DNA of 49,709 bases from Hyphomicrobiales bacterium (GTDB lineage Bacteria > Pseudomonadota > Alphaproteobacteria > Rhizobiales > Xanthobacteraceae). The stretch covers positions 1 through 49,709 of the forward strand of contig JACESF010000026.1 of NCBI GenBank assembly GCA_013911975.1, written 5' to 3'. The notes under the pieces are model-generated. The model had not been told where the DNA came from, made no database searches, and saw nothing but the letters and a program-made list of their open reading frames with translations. The number at the start of each line of letters is the position of its first letter. Position 1 is the first letter of the stretch. Shown here piece after piece: positions 40,999 to 49,702 of the stretch. Position numbers and translations under genes: made by a program.

Positions 40999-41790
40999 TC
41001 ATAGGATCTGGCCGAGGAACGCGCGGGTGCGCGGGTCCCTGGGATCGGAGAAGAACGAAGCGGGCGGGCCATGCTCCACGATCAGGCCCGCATCGGTGAA
41101 ATAGATATGGTCCGCAACCTCGCGGGCAAAACCCATCTCGTGGGTCACGAGAATGCAGGTCATGCCCTCCTCCGCCAGCTCGCGGATGGTGAGGAGCACC
41201 TCCTTCACCGTCTCCGGATCGAGCGCGGCCGTGACCTCGTCGAACAGCATCACGTCCGGCCGCATGGCGAGCGCCCGGGCGATGGCGACGCGCTGCTGCT
41301 GGCCGCCGGACAGTTCGCCGGGATAGGCATCCTCCTTACCCGAGAGACGCACCTTGGCCATGAGCGCGCGGGCGCGGGCCTCCACCTCCCGCTTGTCCTG
41401 CTTCAGCACATGGATGGGCGCCATCATGACATTCTGGAGCGCGGTGCGGTGGGGGAACAGATTGTATTGCTGGAACACCATGCCCACCTTGCGCCGCAGG
41501 GCGAGCTTGTCCAGCTCCGGGTCGTTCACCTCCTGCCCCTCCACGCGGATGGTGCCGGCATCGATGGGCACCAGCGCGTTGATGCAGCGGATGAGGGTGG
41601 ACTTGCCCGAGCCCGAGGGGCCGATGATGCACACCGCCTCCCCCTTCGCGACATCCATGGACACGCCCTTGAGCACCTCCAGCGAACCGAAGGACTTGCG
41701 CACGTCCACGAGCCGCACGAGGGGCTGGTCCGGCGTCCATCCGAAGTCGCCGGGCGGGGAAGCGGGTGGCACGGTGATGGCCTCCGTCAC
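40999..41790 (-). CDS. polar amino acid ABC transporter ATP-binding protein
   Basis: ATPase of a four-gene amino acid importer, 263 residues. Walker A is GPSGSGKST, Q-loop MVFQQYNLFPHRTALQNVMM, signature LSGGQQQRVAIARALA, Walker B VMLFDEVTAALDP (with Val where Pro is usual), and H-loop VTHEMGFAREVADH. The start is a GTG at 41790 that overlaps the permease stop by four bases. The N-terminal ~30 residues before PLVRLVDVRKSF are a proline-rich extension not found in short GlnQ proteins. It is the last gene of the operon. Confidence 0.92.
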   Translation of the reverse strand: MTEAITVPPASPPGDFGWTPDQPLVRLVDVRKSFGSLEVLKGVSMDVAKGEAVCIIGPSGSGKSTLIRCINALVPIDAGTIRVEGQEVNDPELDKLALRRKVGMVFQQYNLFPHRTALQNVMMAPIHVLKQDKREVEARARALMAKVRLSGKEDAYPGELSGGQQQRVAIARALAMRPDVMLFDEVTAALDPETVKEVLLTIRELAEEGMTCILVTHEMGFAREVADHIYFTDAGLIVEHGPPASFFSDPRDPRTRAFLGQIL

Positions 41791-42647
41791 TGGTTCAGCT
41801 GGAACCGGCGTTCCAGATAGAGGGTGAAGCGCTCGATGGGGTAGCAGTAGACAAAGAAGCACAGCATGGCGAAGCCGTAGAGCGGCGCCAGAAGGTCCGG
41901 CCGCCCGCCTTCCGCCGCATGCACCTGCGCGGTCAGGGTCAGCATCTCGCTCACCCCCACGATGGAGGCCTGCACGGTCGCCATGGTGATGAGGGAATAG
42001 AGGTTCATCCAGGGCGGCAGCATACGCTTCACGCACTGGGGCAGGATGATCATCCACAAGGTCTGGCGCCGCGAGAAGGCGAGGGATTCCGCCGCCTCCC
42101 ACTGCCCGCTCGGCAGCGAGGCCACCGCGCCGCGCACGATCTCGGACATGTTGGCCATGACCGGCAGGGAGAAGCCGATGACCGCCTTGACCCAGTCGGG
42201 GAACGGGATGGTGTAGCCGAACACCCGGAACTGGAACGGGATCATGAACATGGCGAAGAACAGCAGCACCAGCCAGGGCGCGTTGCGGAAGAATTGGGTG
42301 GCGCCCCAGGCGAGGCGGCGCAGCAGCGCGTTCTCGCCGATCTGAAGCAGGCCGAGGCCGATCCCCGCCGCCGTGCCCAGCGCCATGGCCAGCACCGACA
42401 TGAGGATGTTGAAGCAGAAGCCCGACAGCAGCAGCGGCGACCATTTCCAGATCACCTCCAGCGCCGAGAGCCGCGCCCCGCTGGCCTGCGCGAACGCGCT
42501 GCCGCCCACCACCAGCAGCAGGCCCGCGAGGCCCACCATGTGGGTGAGGCGCAGGCGCGGCCAGCGCCAGGGCTTCGGTTCCGGCGCCCGGAACGGCAGG
42601 AGGACGGCGAGCGGGCGGCCCTCGCCGGGCTCGTGCACCACGCTCAT
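41787..42647 (-). CDS. polar amino acid ABC transporter permease (second)
   Basis: A 286-residue membrane permease of the HisM/GlnP type. A ~40-residue cytoplasmic tail is followed by helices at THMVGLAGLLLVVGGSAFAQ and SGFCFNILMSVLAMALGTAA, then the long loop QFFRNAPWLVLLFFAMFMIP, and the EAA region VASLPSGQWEAAESLAFSRR. The ATG at 42647 overlaps the first permease stop (ATGA) and its own stop overlaps the ATPase start, so translation is coupled throughout. It pairs with the 42644-43408 permease as a heterodimer. Confidence 0.92.
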   Translation of the reverse strand: MSVVHEPGEGRPLAVLLPFRAPEPKPWRWPRLRLTHMVGLAGLLLVVGGSAFAQASGARLSALEVIWKWSPLLLSGFCFNILMSVLAMALGTAAGIGLGLLQIGENALLRRLAWGATQFFRNAPWLVLLFFAMFMIPFQFRVFGYTIPFPDWVKAVIGFSLPVMANMSEIVRGAVASLPSGQWEAAESLAFSRRQTLWMIILPQCVKRMLPPWMNLYSLITMATVQASIVGVSEMLTLTAQVHAAEGGRPDLLAPLYGFAMLCFFVYCYPIERFTLYLERRFQLNQ

Positions 42648-43408
42648 GGCGCCCTCCCCTGTCCGTAGCCGGGAATGGCCAGCGCCTTCTCCCAGCGGTG
42701 CATGAGGAAGACCAGGATGCCCACCAGCGCCGTGTAGACGCACAGCAGGACGATCATCATCACGGGCACGTTCTGGCTGTCGGTCCAGATCTGCTTGGAG
42801 ACGTAGAGCGTCTCCGGCACGGCGATGGCATAGGCCAGGGTCGTGGTCTTCAGCAGGTTGACCAGATTGTTGTTGAGCGCCGGCAGGCAGATGCGCAGGG
42901 CCAGCGGCAGCAGGATGTGGCGATAGATGCCGAAGCGGGTATAGCCCAGCGCCTGCGCCGCCTCCGTGGTGGTTCGCGGCACCGCCTCGATGCCCGAGCG
43001 GAAGATTTCCACGTTGAACGCGCCCGCGAACAGCGAAAGCGAGACGATGGCCCATTGCACATTGGTGAGGATGGGCACGCGCATGCCGTCCACATCCTCG
43101 ATGCGCGGCAGGATCTGCCCGAGGCCGAAATAGAAGAAGAAAATCTGCACCAGCGGCGGCGTGTTGCGGAAGATCACCACGAAGCCGTTGACGAGGCCGC
43201 GCACCACGCGCAGCGGCGAACCCTGCGCCCACGCCCCCACCATGCCGATGGCGATGGAGATGAGGATGCAGACCACGGAGAGATAGACCGTCATGCCCAG
43301 GCCCGACAGGAAGCGCTGCCGGTCATAGGAATCATAGACGATGGTGAGGTTGATCCCCGTGGTCTCGTAGAGTTCGAGAAACCAGTGAGAGATGGCATCC
43401 ATGAGCAT
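42644..43408 (-). CDS. polar amino acid ABC transporter permease (first)
   Basis: A 254-residue permease beginning MLMDAISHWFLELYETTGIN, with helices at GLGMTVYLSVVCILISIAIG, then IFRNTPPLVQIFFFYFGLGQ and the EAA motif GIEAVPRTTTEAAQALGYTR. It matches the aspartate/glutamate or general L-amino acid permease subgroup. A second ATG at 43402 is possible. A GC-rich hairpin separates it from the binding protein gene upstream, which would lower permease levels relative to binding protein. Confidence 0.92.
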   Translation of the reverse strand: MLMDAISHWFLELYETTGINLTIVYDSYDRQRFLSGLGMTVYLSVVCILISIAIGMVGAWAQGSPLRVVRGLVNGFVVIFRNTPPLVQIFFFYFGLGQILPRIEDVDGMRVPILTNVQWAIVSLSLFAGAFNVEIFRSGIEAVPRTTTEAAQALGYTRFGIYRHILLPLALRICLPALNNNLVNLLKTTTLAYAIAVPETLYVSKQIWTDSQNVPVMMIVLLCVYTALVGILVFLMHRWEKALAIPGYGQGRAP

Positions 43409-43440
43409 GCGGGGGGATGAAGCCGTGCGGGAGGCAAGAG

Positions 43441-43465
43441 GCGCGGCGGGACCAGCCCGCCGCGC
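43441..43465 (-). terminator. intercistronic hairpin between binding-protein and permease genes
   Basis: GCGCGGCGGG (43441-43450) and CCCGCCGCGC (43456-43465) pair perfectly around five bases, ten bases after the binding-protein stop. Such stems commonly cause partial termination or protect the upstream mRNA, giving more binding protein than permease. Confidence 0.55.
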
Positions 43466-43474
43466 GCGCGCTCA

Positions 43475-44278
43475 TCAGCTACCCTTCTGCTTCTCGTGCA
43501 TGCGCTTGGAATAGTCCGTGGGCTCGATGCCCCACTTCTTCTCTTCCTGCACGATGAAGCCGGTCTTCATCCAGTCGAGGGTGGTGTCGGTCATGAACTT
43601 GGCGAAGGCCTCCTCGCCGGGCGCCACTGCCAGGATCCAGGGCGCTTCCATCACGCCGGGCAGCGGCATGGCGTAGTCGGCGGTCCAGTCGGCATCCAGG
43701 AGCTTCCCCTGGATGAAGGTCTGGTCATAGAGATAGCCGATGCACTCGCCGCCCTTCAGGGCGAAGAGCGGCTTCTCGGAGCCGTCGAAGGCCTTCACCT
43801 CGGCCCCGTATTTCGCCGAGACCTCCTTGTTGTACCAGGCGCCGGACGTGCCGCAGAGCACCTTGCCCTTCAGGTCTTCCCAGCTTCCCACCTTGGCCTT
43901 CTTGGACATCAGGATGTTGACCGAGTCCGAGTAGTAGGGCGGGTCGATGGCCAGCGTCACCTTCCGCCGCTCGGGCTTGTCGGACATGGTGGCGATCATC
44001 AGGTCGATCTTGCCCTGCTGGAGGAACTCGATGCGGTTGGAGGACACGACCGGCACCAGTTCCAGCTTCACGCCCAACCTTTTGGCGACGTCTGCCGCAA
44101 GATCAGGCTCGATGCCGACGATGGCGCCCGACGGGTCGCGGAAGCCGAAGGGCTTGTAGTCGGCCTTCACGCCCACCACGAGAACGCCCTTCTTCTTCAC
44201 ATTGTCCAGAACGTCGGCCTTGGCGGGCAGGACGCCCGCGACCAGAGCAAGGCCGGCAGCGATCAGAAGTGTCTTCAT
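43475..44278 (-). CDS. amino acid ABC transporter periplasmic substrate-binding protein
   Basis: A 267-residue type-3 solute-binding protein. The signal peptide is MKTLLIAAGLALVAGVLPAKA with cleavage after AKA; the mature part has the family opening GVLVVGVKADYKPFGFRDPS and GIEPDLAADVAKRLGVKLEL, and the ligand-site segments QGKIDLMIATMSDKPERR and CGTSGAWYNKE. The first gene of a four-gene operon (binding protein, two permeases, ATPase) that would import a dicarboxylic or other polar amino acid. The ATG at 44278 has a ggggaacc ribosome binding region; longer frames run into the divergent TetR promoter. Confidence 0.93.
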   Translation of the reverse strand: MKTLLIAAGLALVAGVLPAKADVLDNVKKKGVLVVGVKADYKPFGFRDPSGAIVGIEPDLAADVAKRLGVKLELVPVVSSNRIEFLQQGKIDLMIATMSDKPERRKVTLAIDPPYYSDSVNILMSKKAKVGSWEDLKGKVLCGTSGAWYNKEVSAKYGAEVKAFDGSEKPLFALKGGECIGYLYDQTFIQGKLLDADWTADYAMPLPGVMEAPWILAVAPGEEAFAKFMTDTTLDWMKTGFIVQEEKKWGIEPTDYSKRMHEKQKGS

Positions 44279-44457
44279 GAGGTTCCCCTTCCTGTGCCGG
44301 TGGCTCCGGCGATGATTTGGCGGCCGCGCGGCCGCGGGCTGGCGTGACGACCTGCAAGAGGCGGACCAGATTGTTTGCATACGTCCGGACGGCGGTCCCG
44401 GGGCCGGACATGTCTCGAAAAAATGCGCCCTCCGAATTTCCGGTTGCATTTTGCTTC

Positions 44458-44479
44458 TGACGATTTATAAAAATCATCA
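44458..44479. promoter_or_regulatory. TetR operator candidate upstream of the regulator gene
   Basis: TGACGATTT and AAATCATCA form a nine-base inverted repeat with one mismatch around ATAA, ending 21 bases before the TetR start. The same 22-base frame, TGACGA-N6-AAAATCATCA, recurs at 45163-45184 before the RND genes, with 16 of 22 positions identical. Confidence 0.65.
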
Positions 44480-44500
44480 GTTAACACAGAGACACCTGTC

Positions 44501-45118
44501 GTGCCGCCCGTCACCCGCAGCCGAGAAACCGCCGACGAGACCCGCGAGCGCATCGCCCGGGTGGCCGAGGAACTGTTTCGCCGCATGGGCTTCGCCAAGA
44601 CGGCGGTGGCGGACATCGCCTCCGAGCTTGGCATGTCGCCGGCCAATGTCTACCGTTTCTTTCCCTCCAAGACGGCCATCGTGCAGGACATCTGCTCGCG
44701 CTGCCTGGAGGAGATGGAAGGCGAGATCCGCGTCATCTGCGGGCACCCGCTCTCCCCGCGCCAGCGCATCTTCGACGTCTTCCACGCCATCCTGGTCTAT
44801 CACCGGGACAATTTCCTCTCCGAGCGGCGCGTGCACGACATGGTGCAGGTGGCCATCGAGGAGAATTGGGAAGCCATCGCCGCCCACAAGCAGCGCATCT
44901 GCCACGCGCTCGCGGACCTGCTCGCCGAGGGCATCGAGAATGGCGCGTTCGTGCCCCACGACACGACGGCCGCGTCCGAGATCCTGCTCGGCTCCATGAT
45001 CAAGTTCTGCCACCCCATGCTGATCGCCGAATTCATCGACGACGACATGGAGGCCCAGCAGCGGGCGACGCTCACCTTTATGCTCCGAAGCATCGAGGTG
45101 GACCGCACCCCCATCTGA
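44501..45118 (+). CDS. TetR family transcriptional regulator
   Basis: A 205-residue repressor. Residues about 10-58 form the helix-turn-helix (TRERIARVAEELFRRMGFAK, then TAVADIASELGMSPANVYRF and FPSKTAIVQDICSR), followed by a helical ligand domain. The sequence is of the type commonly found with RND pumps. GTG 44501 is the only start leaving the DNA-binding helix complete. A 22-base operator-like site lies before it and a related one before the RND adaptor gene 100 bases downstream, so autoregulation and repression of the pump are predicted. The amino acid ABC operon is divergent on the other side, and could also be affected. Confidence 0.93.
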   Translation: MPPVTRSRETADETRERIARVAEELFRRMGFAKTAVADIASELGMSPANVYRFFPSKTAIVQDICSRCLEEMEGEIRVICGHPLSPRQRIFDVFHAILVYHRDNFLSERRVHDMVQVAIEENWEAIAAHKQRICHALADLLAEGIENGAFVPHDTTAASEILLGSMIKFCHPMLIAEFIDDDMEAQQRATLTFMLRSIEVDRTPI

Positions 45119-45162
45119 GTTCCCGACGCGCGCCATGGGCGCGCTTCGTGCTGCGTATTTTG

Positions 45163-45184
45163 TGACGAAAATCGAAAATCATCA
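45163..45184 (+). promoter_or_regulatory. TetR operator candidate upstream of the RND operon
   Basis: TGACGA, six bases, AAAATCATCA: the same layout and same total length as the site at 44458-44479. It lies 33 bases before the adaptor start codon, where a bound repressor would block transcription of adaptor and pump. Confidence 0.65.
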
Positions 45185-45217
45185 TCCGTGACTCAACACT
45201 CATCAGGAGTGAGCCGC

Positions 45218-46315
45218 ATGTCCCCGGCCGTCCCCGCCACCGCGCTGCGCCTCGGCGTGATCGTGTCCCTCGCCGCGCTCCTCGCGGGCTGCGGCGATCC
45301 CGCCCCGGCCGAGCAGGCCGGCCCTCCGCCCCGCCCGGTCCAGGTGGTGGAAGTGGCGCTGCGCCCGCTCGACGCCGACAAGACCTTCGTGGGCGTCATC
45401 CGCGCGCGGCGGGAGATCGACCTCTCCTTCCGCGTGGGCGGCAAGGTGGCCCAGCGCCTCGTGGAGGTGGGCGACCGGGTGAAGGCCGGCGACGTGATCG
45501 CGCGGCTCGATCCCCAGGACCTCGAACTGCAGCTTGAAAGCGCGGAGGCCGAGTTCGCCGCCGCCACCGCCAATCTCAACCAGACCAGCGCCGAGGACGC
45601 CCGCACCCGCACCCTCACCCAGCGCGGCTTCGCCTCCAATGCGGACCTCGATCGCAAGAGCGTGGCGAAGGAGGAGGCGGTGGGCCGCCTGGAGCGCGCC
45701 AAGCGCTCCCTGAACCTCGCCCGCAACCAGCATGATTACGCGAACCTCGTGGCGGACGCGGACGGCGTGGTCATCTCCACCGCCGCCGAGCCCGGCCAGG
45801 TGCTCGCCTCCGGCCAGACCGTGGTGCGCATCGCGCGCCTGGACGAGAAGGAGGCGGCGGTCGCCCTGCCCGAGACCGCCCTCTCGGCCGCCCGCGACGA
45901 TGCCGCCAGCGTCACGCTCTGGGCCGAGCCCGGCCGCGCCTACAAGGCGCGCCTGCGCGAGCTTTCCCCCCAGGCCGACGCCACGAGCCGCACCTATGCC
46001 GCCCGCTTCGCCCTGGAGGAGGCCGACGACAAGGTGGCGCTCGGCATGACCGCCACCGTCACGCTCCATCCCCGCGCCCAGACCGACGTGGCGCGCCTGC
46101 CGCTGTCCGCCGTGTTCGACCGGGGCCTCGGCCCGCGCGTCTATGTGGTGGACGCCAAGACCCGCACCCTCTCCGCCCGCCCGGTGGAAGTGGCGGGCTA
46201 CACGGCGGACTCGGTGCTCGTCGCCTCCGGCCTCGCCGCGGGCGAGAACGTGGTCGCCATGGGCGCCCAGACCCTGGAGCCCGGGCGCGCCGTGCGCACC
46301 GTGGCGGCCCGCTGA
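45218..46315 (+). CDS. RND efflux periplasmic adaptor (membrane fusion) lipoprotein
   Basis: Links the inner-membrane RND pump to an outer-membrane channel. The 365-residue protein has a lipobox (LAALLAGC, lipid-modified Cys near residue 25), the barrel-sandwich halves GGKVAQRLVEVGDRVKAGDV and DGVVISTAAEPGQVLASGQT with a coiled hairpin between (SAEAEFAAATANLNQT), and a beta-barrel domain (LRELSPQADATSRTYAARFA). ATG 45218 follows aggag at good spacing; the GTG at 45188 would add residues before the signal. The pump gene begins eight bases after the stop. No outer-membrane channel gene is in the window. Confidence 0.93.
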   Translation: MSPAVPATALRLGVIVSLAALLAGCGDPAPAEQAGPPPRPVQVVEVALRPLDADKTFVGVIRARREIDLSFRVGGKVAQRLVEVGDRVKAGDVIARLDPQDLELQLESAEAEFAAATANLNQTSAEDARTRTLTQRGFASNADLDRKSVAKEEAVGRLERAKRSLNLARNQHDYANLVADADGVVISTAAEPGQVLASGQTVVRIARLDEKEAAVALPETALSAARDDAASVTLWAEPGRAYKARLRELSPQADATSRTYAARFALEEADDKVALGMTATVTLHPRAQTDVARLPLSAVFDRGLGPRVYVVDAKTRTLSARPVEVAGYTADSVLVASGLAAGENVVAMGAQTLEPGRAVRTVAAR

Positions 46316-46322
46316 GGAGGGG

Positions 46323-49300
46323 ATGATGGGGGGCTTCAACCTTTCCGCCTGGGCCATCCGCCACCGCGCGCTGACCCTGTTCGCCATCCTGCTCCTGGCC
46401 GCCTCGGGCACCTTCGCCTATTTCAAGCTGGGCCGTGCCGAGGACCCCTCCTTCACCATCAAGGTCATGGTGGTGAGCGCCATCTGGCCGGGCGCCACCG
46501 CCGACGAGATGCAGCAGCAGGTGGCCGACCCCATCGAGAAGAAGCTCCAGGCCCTCGGCCATCTTGACCGGCTGGAAAGCTATTCGCGGCCCGGCGTCTC
46601 GGTGATCCAGGTGGTGCTGAAGGACACGACGCCGCCCAAGGCCGTGCCGGACCTCTGGTACCAGGTGCGCAAGAAGGTGGGCGACATGCGGGGCGAGCTG
46701 CCCTCCGGCGTGGTAGGCCCCTTCTTCAACGACGAATATGGCGACGTCTATTCCGGCCTCTACATCCTCTCCGGCGACAAGGTGGGCCCGGCCGAGCTGA
46801 AGCGGCAGGCGGAGATCATCCGCCAGAAGCTCCTGCGCGTGCAGGACGTGCAGAAGGTGGACCTGATCGGCGAGCGGCCCGAGCGCATCTATATCGAGTT
46901 CAGCCACGCCCGCCTCGCGACGCTCGGCATCACCCCGCAGCAGATCTTCCAGAGCCTCGCGCGCCAGAATGCCGTGGTCTCGGGCGGCGCGGTGGACACC
47001 AAGGCCGACCGCATCAATTTGCGCCTCACGGGCGCCTTCACCGGCGTGGAGGCCATCGCGGCCGTGCCGGTGGCGGCGGGCAACGCCGTGTTCCGCCTGG
47101 GCGATGTCGCTACCGTGCGGCGCGGCTATGAGGACCCGGCCTCCTTCATCATCCGCCAGCACGGGCGCGACGCCATCGGCATCGGCGTGTCCATGGAGGC
47201 GGGCGCCAACATCCTGACCCTCGGCGAGAACCTGAAGACCGCCATGGATTCCGCCATGCGCGAGTTGCCGATGGGCATCGACGTGACGCAGGTGGCGGAT
47301 CAGCCCCACATCGTCGGCGAATCCGTGGGCGAGTTCCTGAAGACCTTCGCGGAAGCCCTGGTCATCGTGCTGGTGGTGAGCTTCCTGTCCCTGGGCTTTC
47401 GCACCGGCATCGTGGTGGCGCTCTCCGTGCCGCTGGTGCTCGCCATCGTCTTCCTGGTGATGTTCGCGGACGGCATGGACCTCCACCGCATCACGCTCGG
47501 CGCGCTCATCATCGCGCTGGGCCTGCTGGTGGACGACGCCATCATCGCCATCGAGATGATGGTGGTGAAGATGGAGGAAGGCTGGGACCGCGCCAAGGCG
47601 GCGAGCTTCGCCTGGACCTCCACCGCCTTCCCCATGCTCACCGGCACGCTGGTGACGGCGGCGGGCTTCCTGCCCGTGGGCTTCGCCCGCTCCTCCTCGG
47701 GCGAATATGCCGGCGGCATCTTCTGGGTGGTGGGCATCGCGCTCATTGCCTCGTGGTTCGTGGCGGTGATCTTCACGCCCTATCTCGGCTACATGCTGCT
47801 GCCCGACTTCAAGAAGGCGGGCGCCCACGGGCATGCCACCCATGACGGGCGGCTCTACCGGGCCTTCCGCCGGGTGCTGGACGCCTGCCTGCGCCATCGC
47901 TTCCTGGTGATCGGCATCACGTTCGGTGCGTTCGCCGCCTCCATCGCCGCGTTCGGCATGGTTCAGCAGCAATTCTTCCCCACATCCACCCGCACCGAGC
48001 TGTTCCTGGAGATGCGCCTGCCGGAAGGCACGTCCATCACCGCCACCGAAGCCACCACCCGCAAGGCGGAGGCGCTGATCGGCGAGGATGCGGACATCGT
48101 GTCGTCCACCTCCTATGTGGGCCAGGGCGCTCCGCGCTTCTGGCTCGGCCTCAACCCGGTCCTACCCAATCCCAGCTTCGCGCAGATCGTGATCGTGACG
48201 AAGGATCTGGAGGCCCGCGAGCGGGTGAAGGCCCGGCTCGACGCGGCCTTGGCGGACGGGGCCCTGGGCGAGGCCCGGGCGCGGGTGGACCGGTTCGTGT
48301 TTGGCCCGCCGGTGGGCTTCCCCGTTCAGTTCCGCGTGGTCGGCCCCGACCCGATGAAGGTGCGGGAGATCGCCGAGCAGGTGCGCCAGGTGATGGCCCG
48401 CGACCCGGCGCTGCTCGATGCCCACATGAACTGGGGCGAGCAGGTGAAGTCCATCTCCCTCGAAGTGGACCAGGACCGCGCCCGCGCCATCGGCCTCACC
48501 CCGTCCGACGTGGCCGAGACGCTGCAGACCCTGCTCTCCGGTTACACCGTCACCCAGCACCGGGAAGGCAATTTGCTCATCGACGTGGTGGCCCGCGCGG
48601 TGCCCGAGGAGCGCGTGGACCTGGAGCATCTGCCGACCCTCACGGTCGCCACGCGCAACGGCGTCGCCGTGCCGCTCTCCCAGGTGGCGCGCATCGCCTA
48701 CAAGTCGGAGGAACCCATCTTCTGGCGGCGCGACCGCGACCTCGTCCTCACCGTCCGCTCGGACGTGAAGGACGGCATCCAGCCGCCCGACGTGACCACC
48801 CGTCTTCTGCCGCAGCTTGCCGCGCTGAAGGCGTCGCTCCCGCCGGAATACCGGATCGAGACCGGCGGCTCCATCGAGGAGAGCGCCAAGGCCAATGCGT
48901 CGCTGGCGGCGGTGTTCCCGGTGATGATCCTGGTGATGCTCACGCTGCTGATGATCCAGCTCCAGAGCTTCTCGCGGCTCGCTTTGGTTCTGGCCACGGC
49001 GCCGCTCGGCCTCATCGGGGCGACCCTCGCCCTGCTCATCGCCCACAAGCCCTTCGGCTTCGTGGCGCTGCTGGGGCTGATCGCGCTCGCCGGCATGATC
49101 ATGCGCAACACCGTGATCCTGGTGGACCAGATCGACCGGGACATCGCGGAAGGCCATGCGCCCGCCCAGGCCATCGTGGACGCCACCCTGCGCCGGGCGC
49201 GGCCCGTGGTGCTCACCGCGCTCGCGGCGGTGCTGGGCATGATCCCGCTGGCGGGCAGCATCTTCTGGGGGCCCATGGCCATCACCATCATGGGCGGCCT

Positions 49301-49436
49301 GCTGGTGGCGACCGTGCTCACTTTGCTGGTGGTGCCGGCCATGTATGCCGCGTGGTTCCGCGTGAAGGTGACGGCGCCCGACACCGCCGCCCCCGCCGGT
49401 GGCCCCGCGGCCCATGGCGGGACGGCCCCCGCCTGA
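46323..49436 (+). CDS. RND efflux transporter permease (HAE1-like)
   Basis: Proton-driven trimeric inner-membrane pump of 1,037 residues, the usual size. After a cytoplasmic start (NLSAWAIRHRALTLF), the first helix leads to two large periplasmic loops and twelve membrane helices. Helix 4 carries the proton-relay pair in GALIIALGLLVDDAIIAIEM; the segment before it (HRITL) is standard. The helix-10 region reads ALAGMIMRNTVILVDQIDRD, with Arg-Asn where AcrB has Lys-Asn. The C-terminus (TLLVVPAMYAAWF) is family-like, with a Pro/Ala/Gly tail. ATG 46323 or 46326 follows gaggagg; the open frame further upstream is antisense to nothing but overlaps the adaptor. Likely substrates are hydrophobic drugs or solvents. 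Confidence 0.95.
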   Translation: MMGGFNLSAWAIRHRALTLFAILLLAASGTFAYFKLGRAEDPSFTIKVMVVSAIWPGATADEMQQQVADPIEKKLQALGHLDRLESYSRPGVSVIQVVLKDTTPPKAVPDLWYQVRKKVGDMRGELPSGVVGPFFNDEYGDVYSGLYILSGDKVGPAELKRQAEIIRQKLLRVQDVQKVDLIGERPERIYIEFSHARLATLGITPQQIFQSLARQNAVVSGGAVDTKADRINLRLTGAFTGVEAIAAVPVAAGNAVFRLGDVATVRRGYEDPASFIIRQHGRDAIGIGVSMEAGANILTLGENLKTAMDSAMRELPMGIDVTQVADQPHIVGESVGEFLKTFAEALVIVLVVSFLSLGFRTGIVVALSVPLVLAIVFLVMFADGMDLHRITLGALIIALGLLVDDAIIAIEMMVVKMEEGWDRAKAASFAWTSTAFPMLTGTLVTAAGFLPVGFARSSSGEYAGGIFWVVGIALIASWFVAVIFTPYLGYMLLPDFKKAGAHGHATHDGRLYRAFRRVLDACLRHRFLVIGITFGAFAASIAAFGMVQQQFFPTSTRTELFLEMRLPEGTSITATEATTRKAEALIGEDADIVSSTSYVGQGAPRFWLGLNPVLPNPSFAQIVIVTKDLEARERVKARLDAALADGALGEARARVDRFVFGPPVGFPVQFRVVGPDPMKVREIAEQVRQVMARDPALLDAHMNWGEQVKSISLEVDQDRARAIGLTPSDVAETLQTLLSGYTVTQHREGNLLIDVVARAVPEERVDLEHLPTLTVATRNGVAVPLSQVARIAYKSEEPIFWRRDRDLVLTVRSDVKDGIQPPDVTTRLLPQLAALKASLPPEYRIETGGSIEESAKANASLAAVFPVMILVMLTLLMIQLQSFSRLALVLATAPLGLIGATLALLIAHKPFGFVALLGLIALAGMIMRNTVILVDQIDRDIAEGHAPAQAIVDATLRRARPVVLTALAAVLGMIPLAGSIFWGPMAITIMGGLLVATVLTLLVVPAMYAAWFRVKVTAPDTAAPAGGPAAHGGTAPA

Positions 49437-49446
49437 CGACCCCATT

Positions 49447-49466
49447 CCCCGGCCTTCCGGCCGGGG
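49447..49466 (+). terminator. terminator hairpin after the RND pump gene
   Basis: CCCCGGCC and GGCCGGGG pair perfectly around TTCC, starting ten bases after the pump stop codon. No T-tract follows, but the position suits an end of the tetR/RND transcript. Confidence 0.5.
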
Positions 49467-49581
49467 GATCGGGAGAGGGACGGCGGGCGGCACGATACCG
49501 CCCCCATCGCGCGGCCCACCGCCCTCTCCCGTCTCTGTTTCCATGACGCATGCGCCCGGCGCGCGGGCGCCCCCTCCCCGG

Positions 49582-49605
49582 CCCTCCCCCGCAAGCGGGA
49601 GAGGG
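49582..49605. repeat. dispersed palindromic repeat, copy A
   Basis: A 24-base element starting CCCTCCCCCGC and ending GCGGGAGAGGG around two A residues. It is exactly repeated in inverted orientation at 49679-49702, about 97 bases away, and a degenerate copy lies at 68-90. The 273-base end of the window after the pump gene holds these repeats and no gene. Confidence 0.7.
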
Positions 49606-49678
49606 CTTTTCGCTTCGGCCCGACGGTGAAGGGCCTCCCGGTTCGCAGGCGACCCTCTCAACCCGCTCGCGGCAACCC

Positions 49679-49702
49679 CCCTCTCCCGCTTGCGGGGGAG
49701 GG
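49679..49702. repeat. dispersed palindromic repeat, copy B (inverted)
   Basis: Exact inverted copy (24 of 24) of the element at 49582-49605, starting CCCTCTCCCGC. The two copies enclose about 73 bases with no reading frame of note. Together they look like a REP-type pair at the downstream edge of the RND operon. Confidence 0.7.

Noticed and set aside
46143..46322. Extended start of the RND pump gene inside the adaptor gene
   Set aside because: The extension is the adaptor sequence in another frame; ATG 46323/46326 has a strong ribosome binding site and the normal RND N-terminus.
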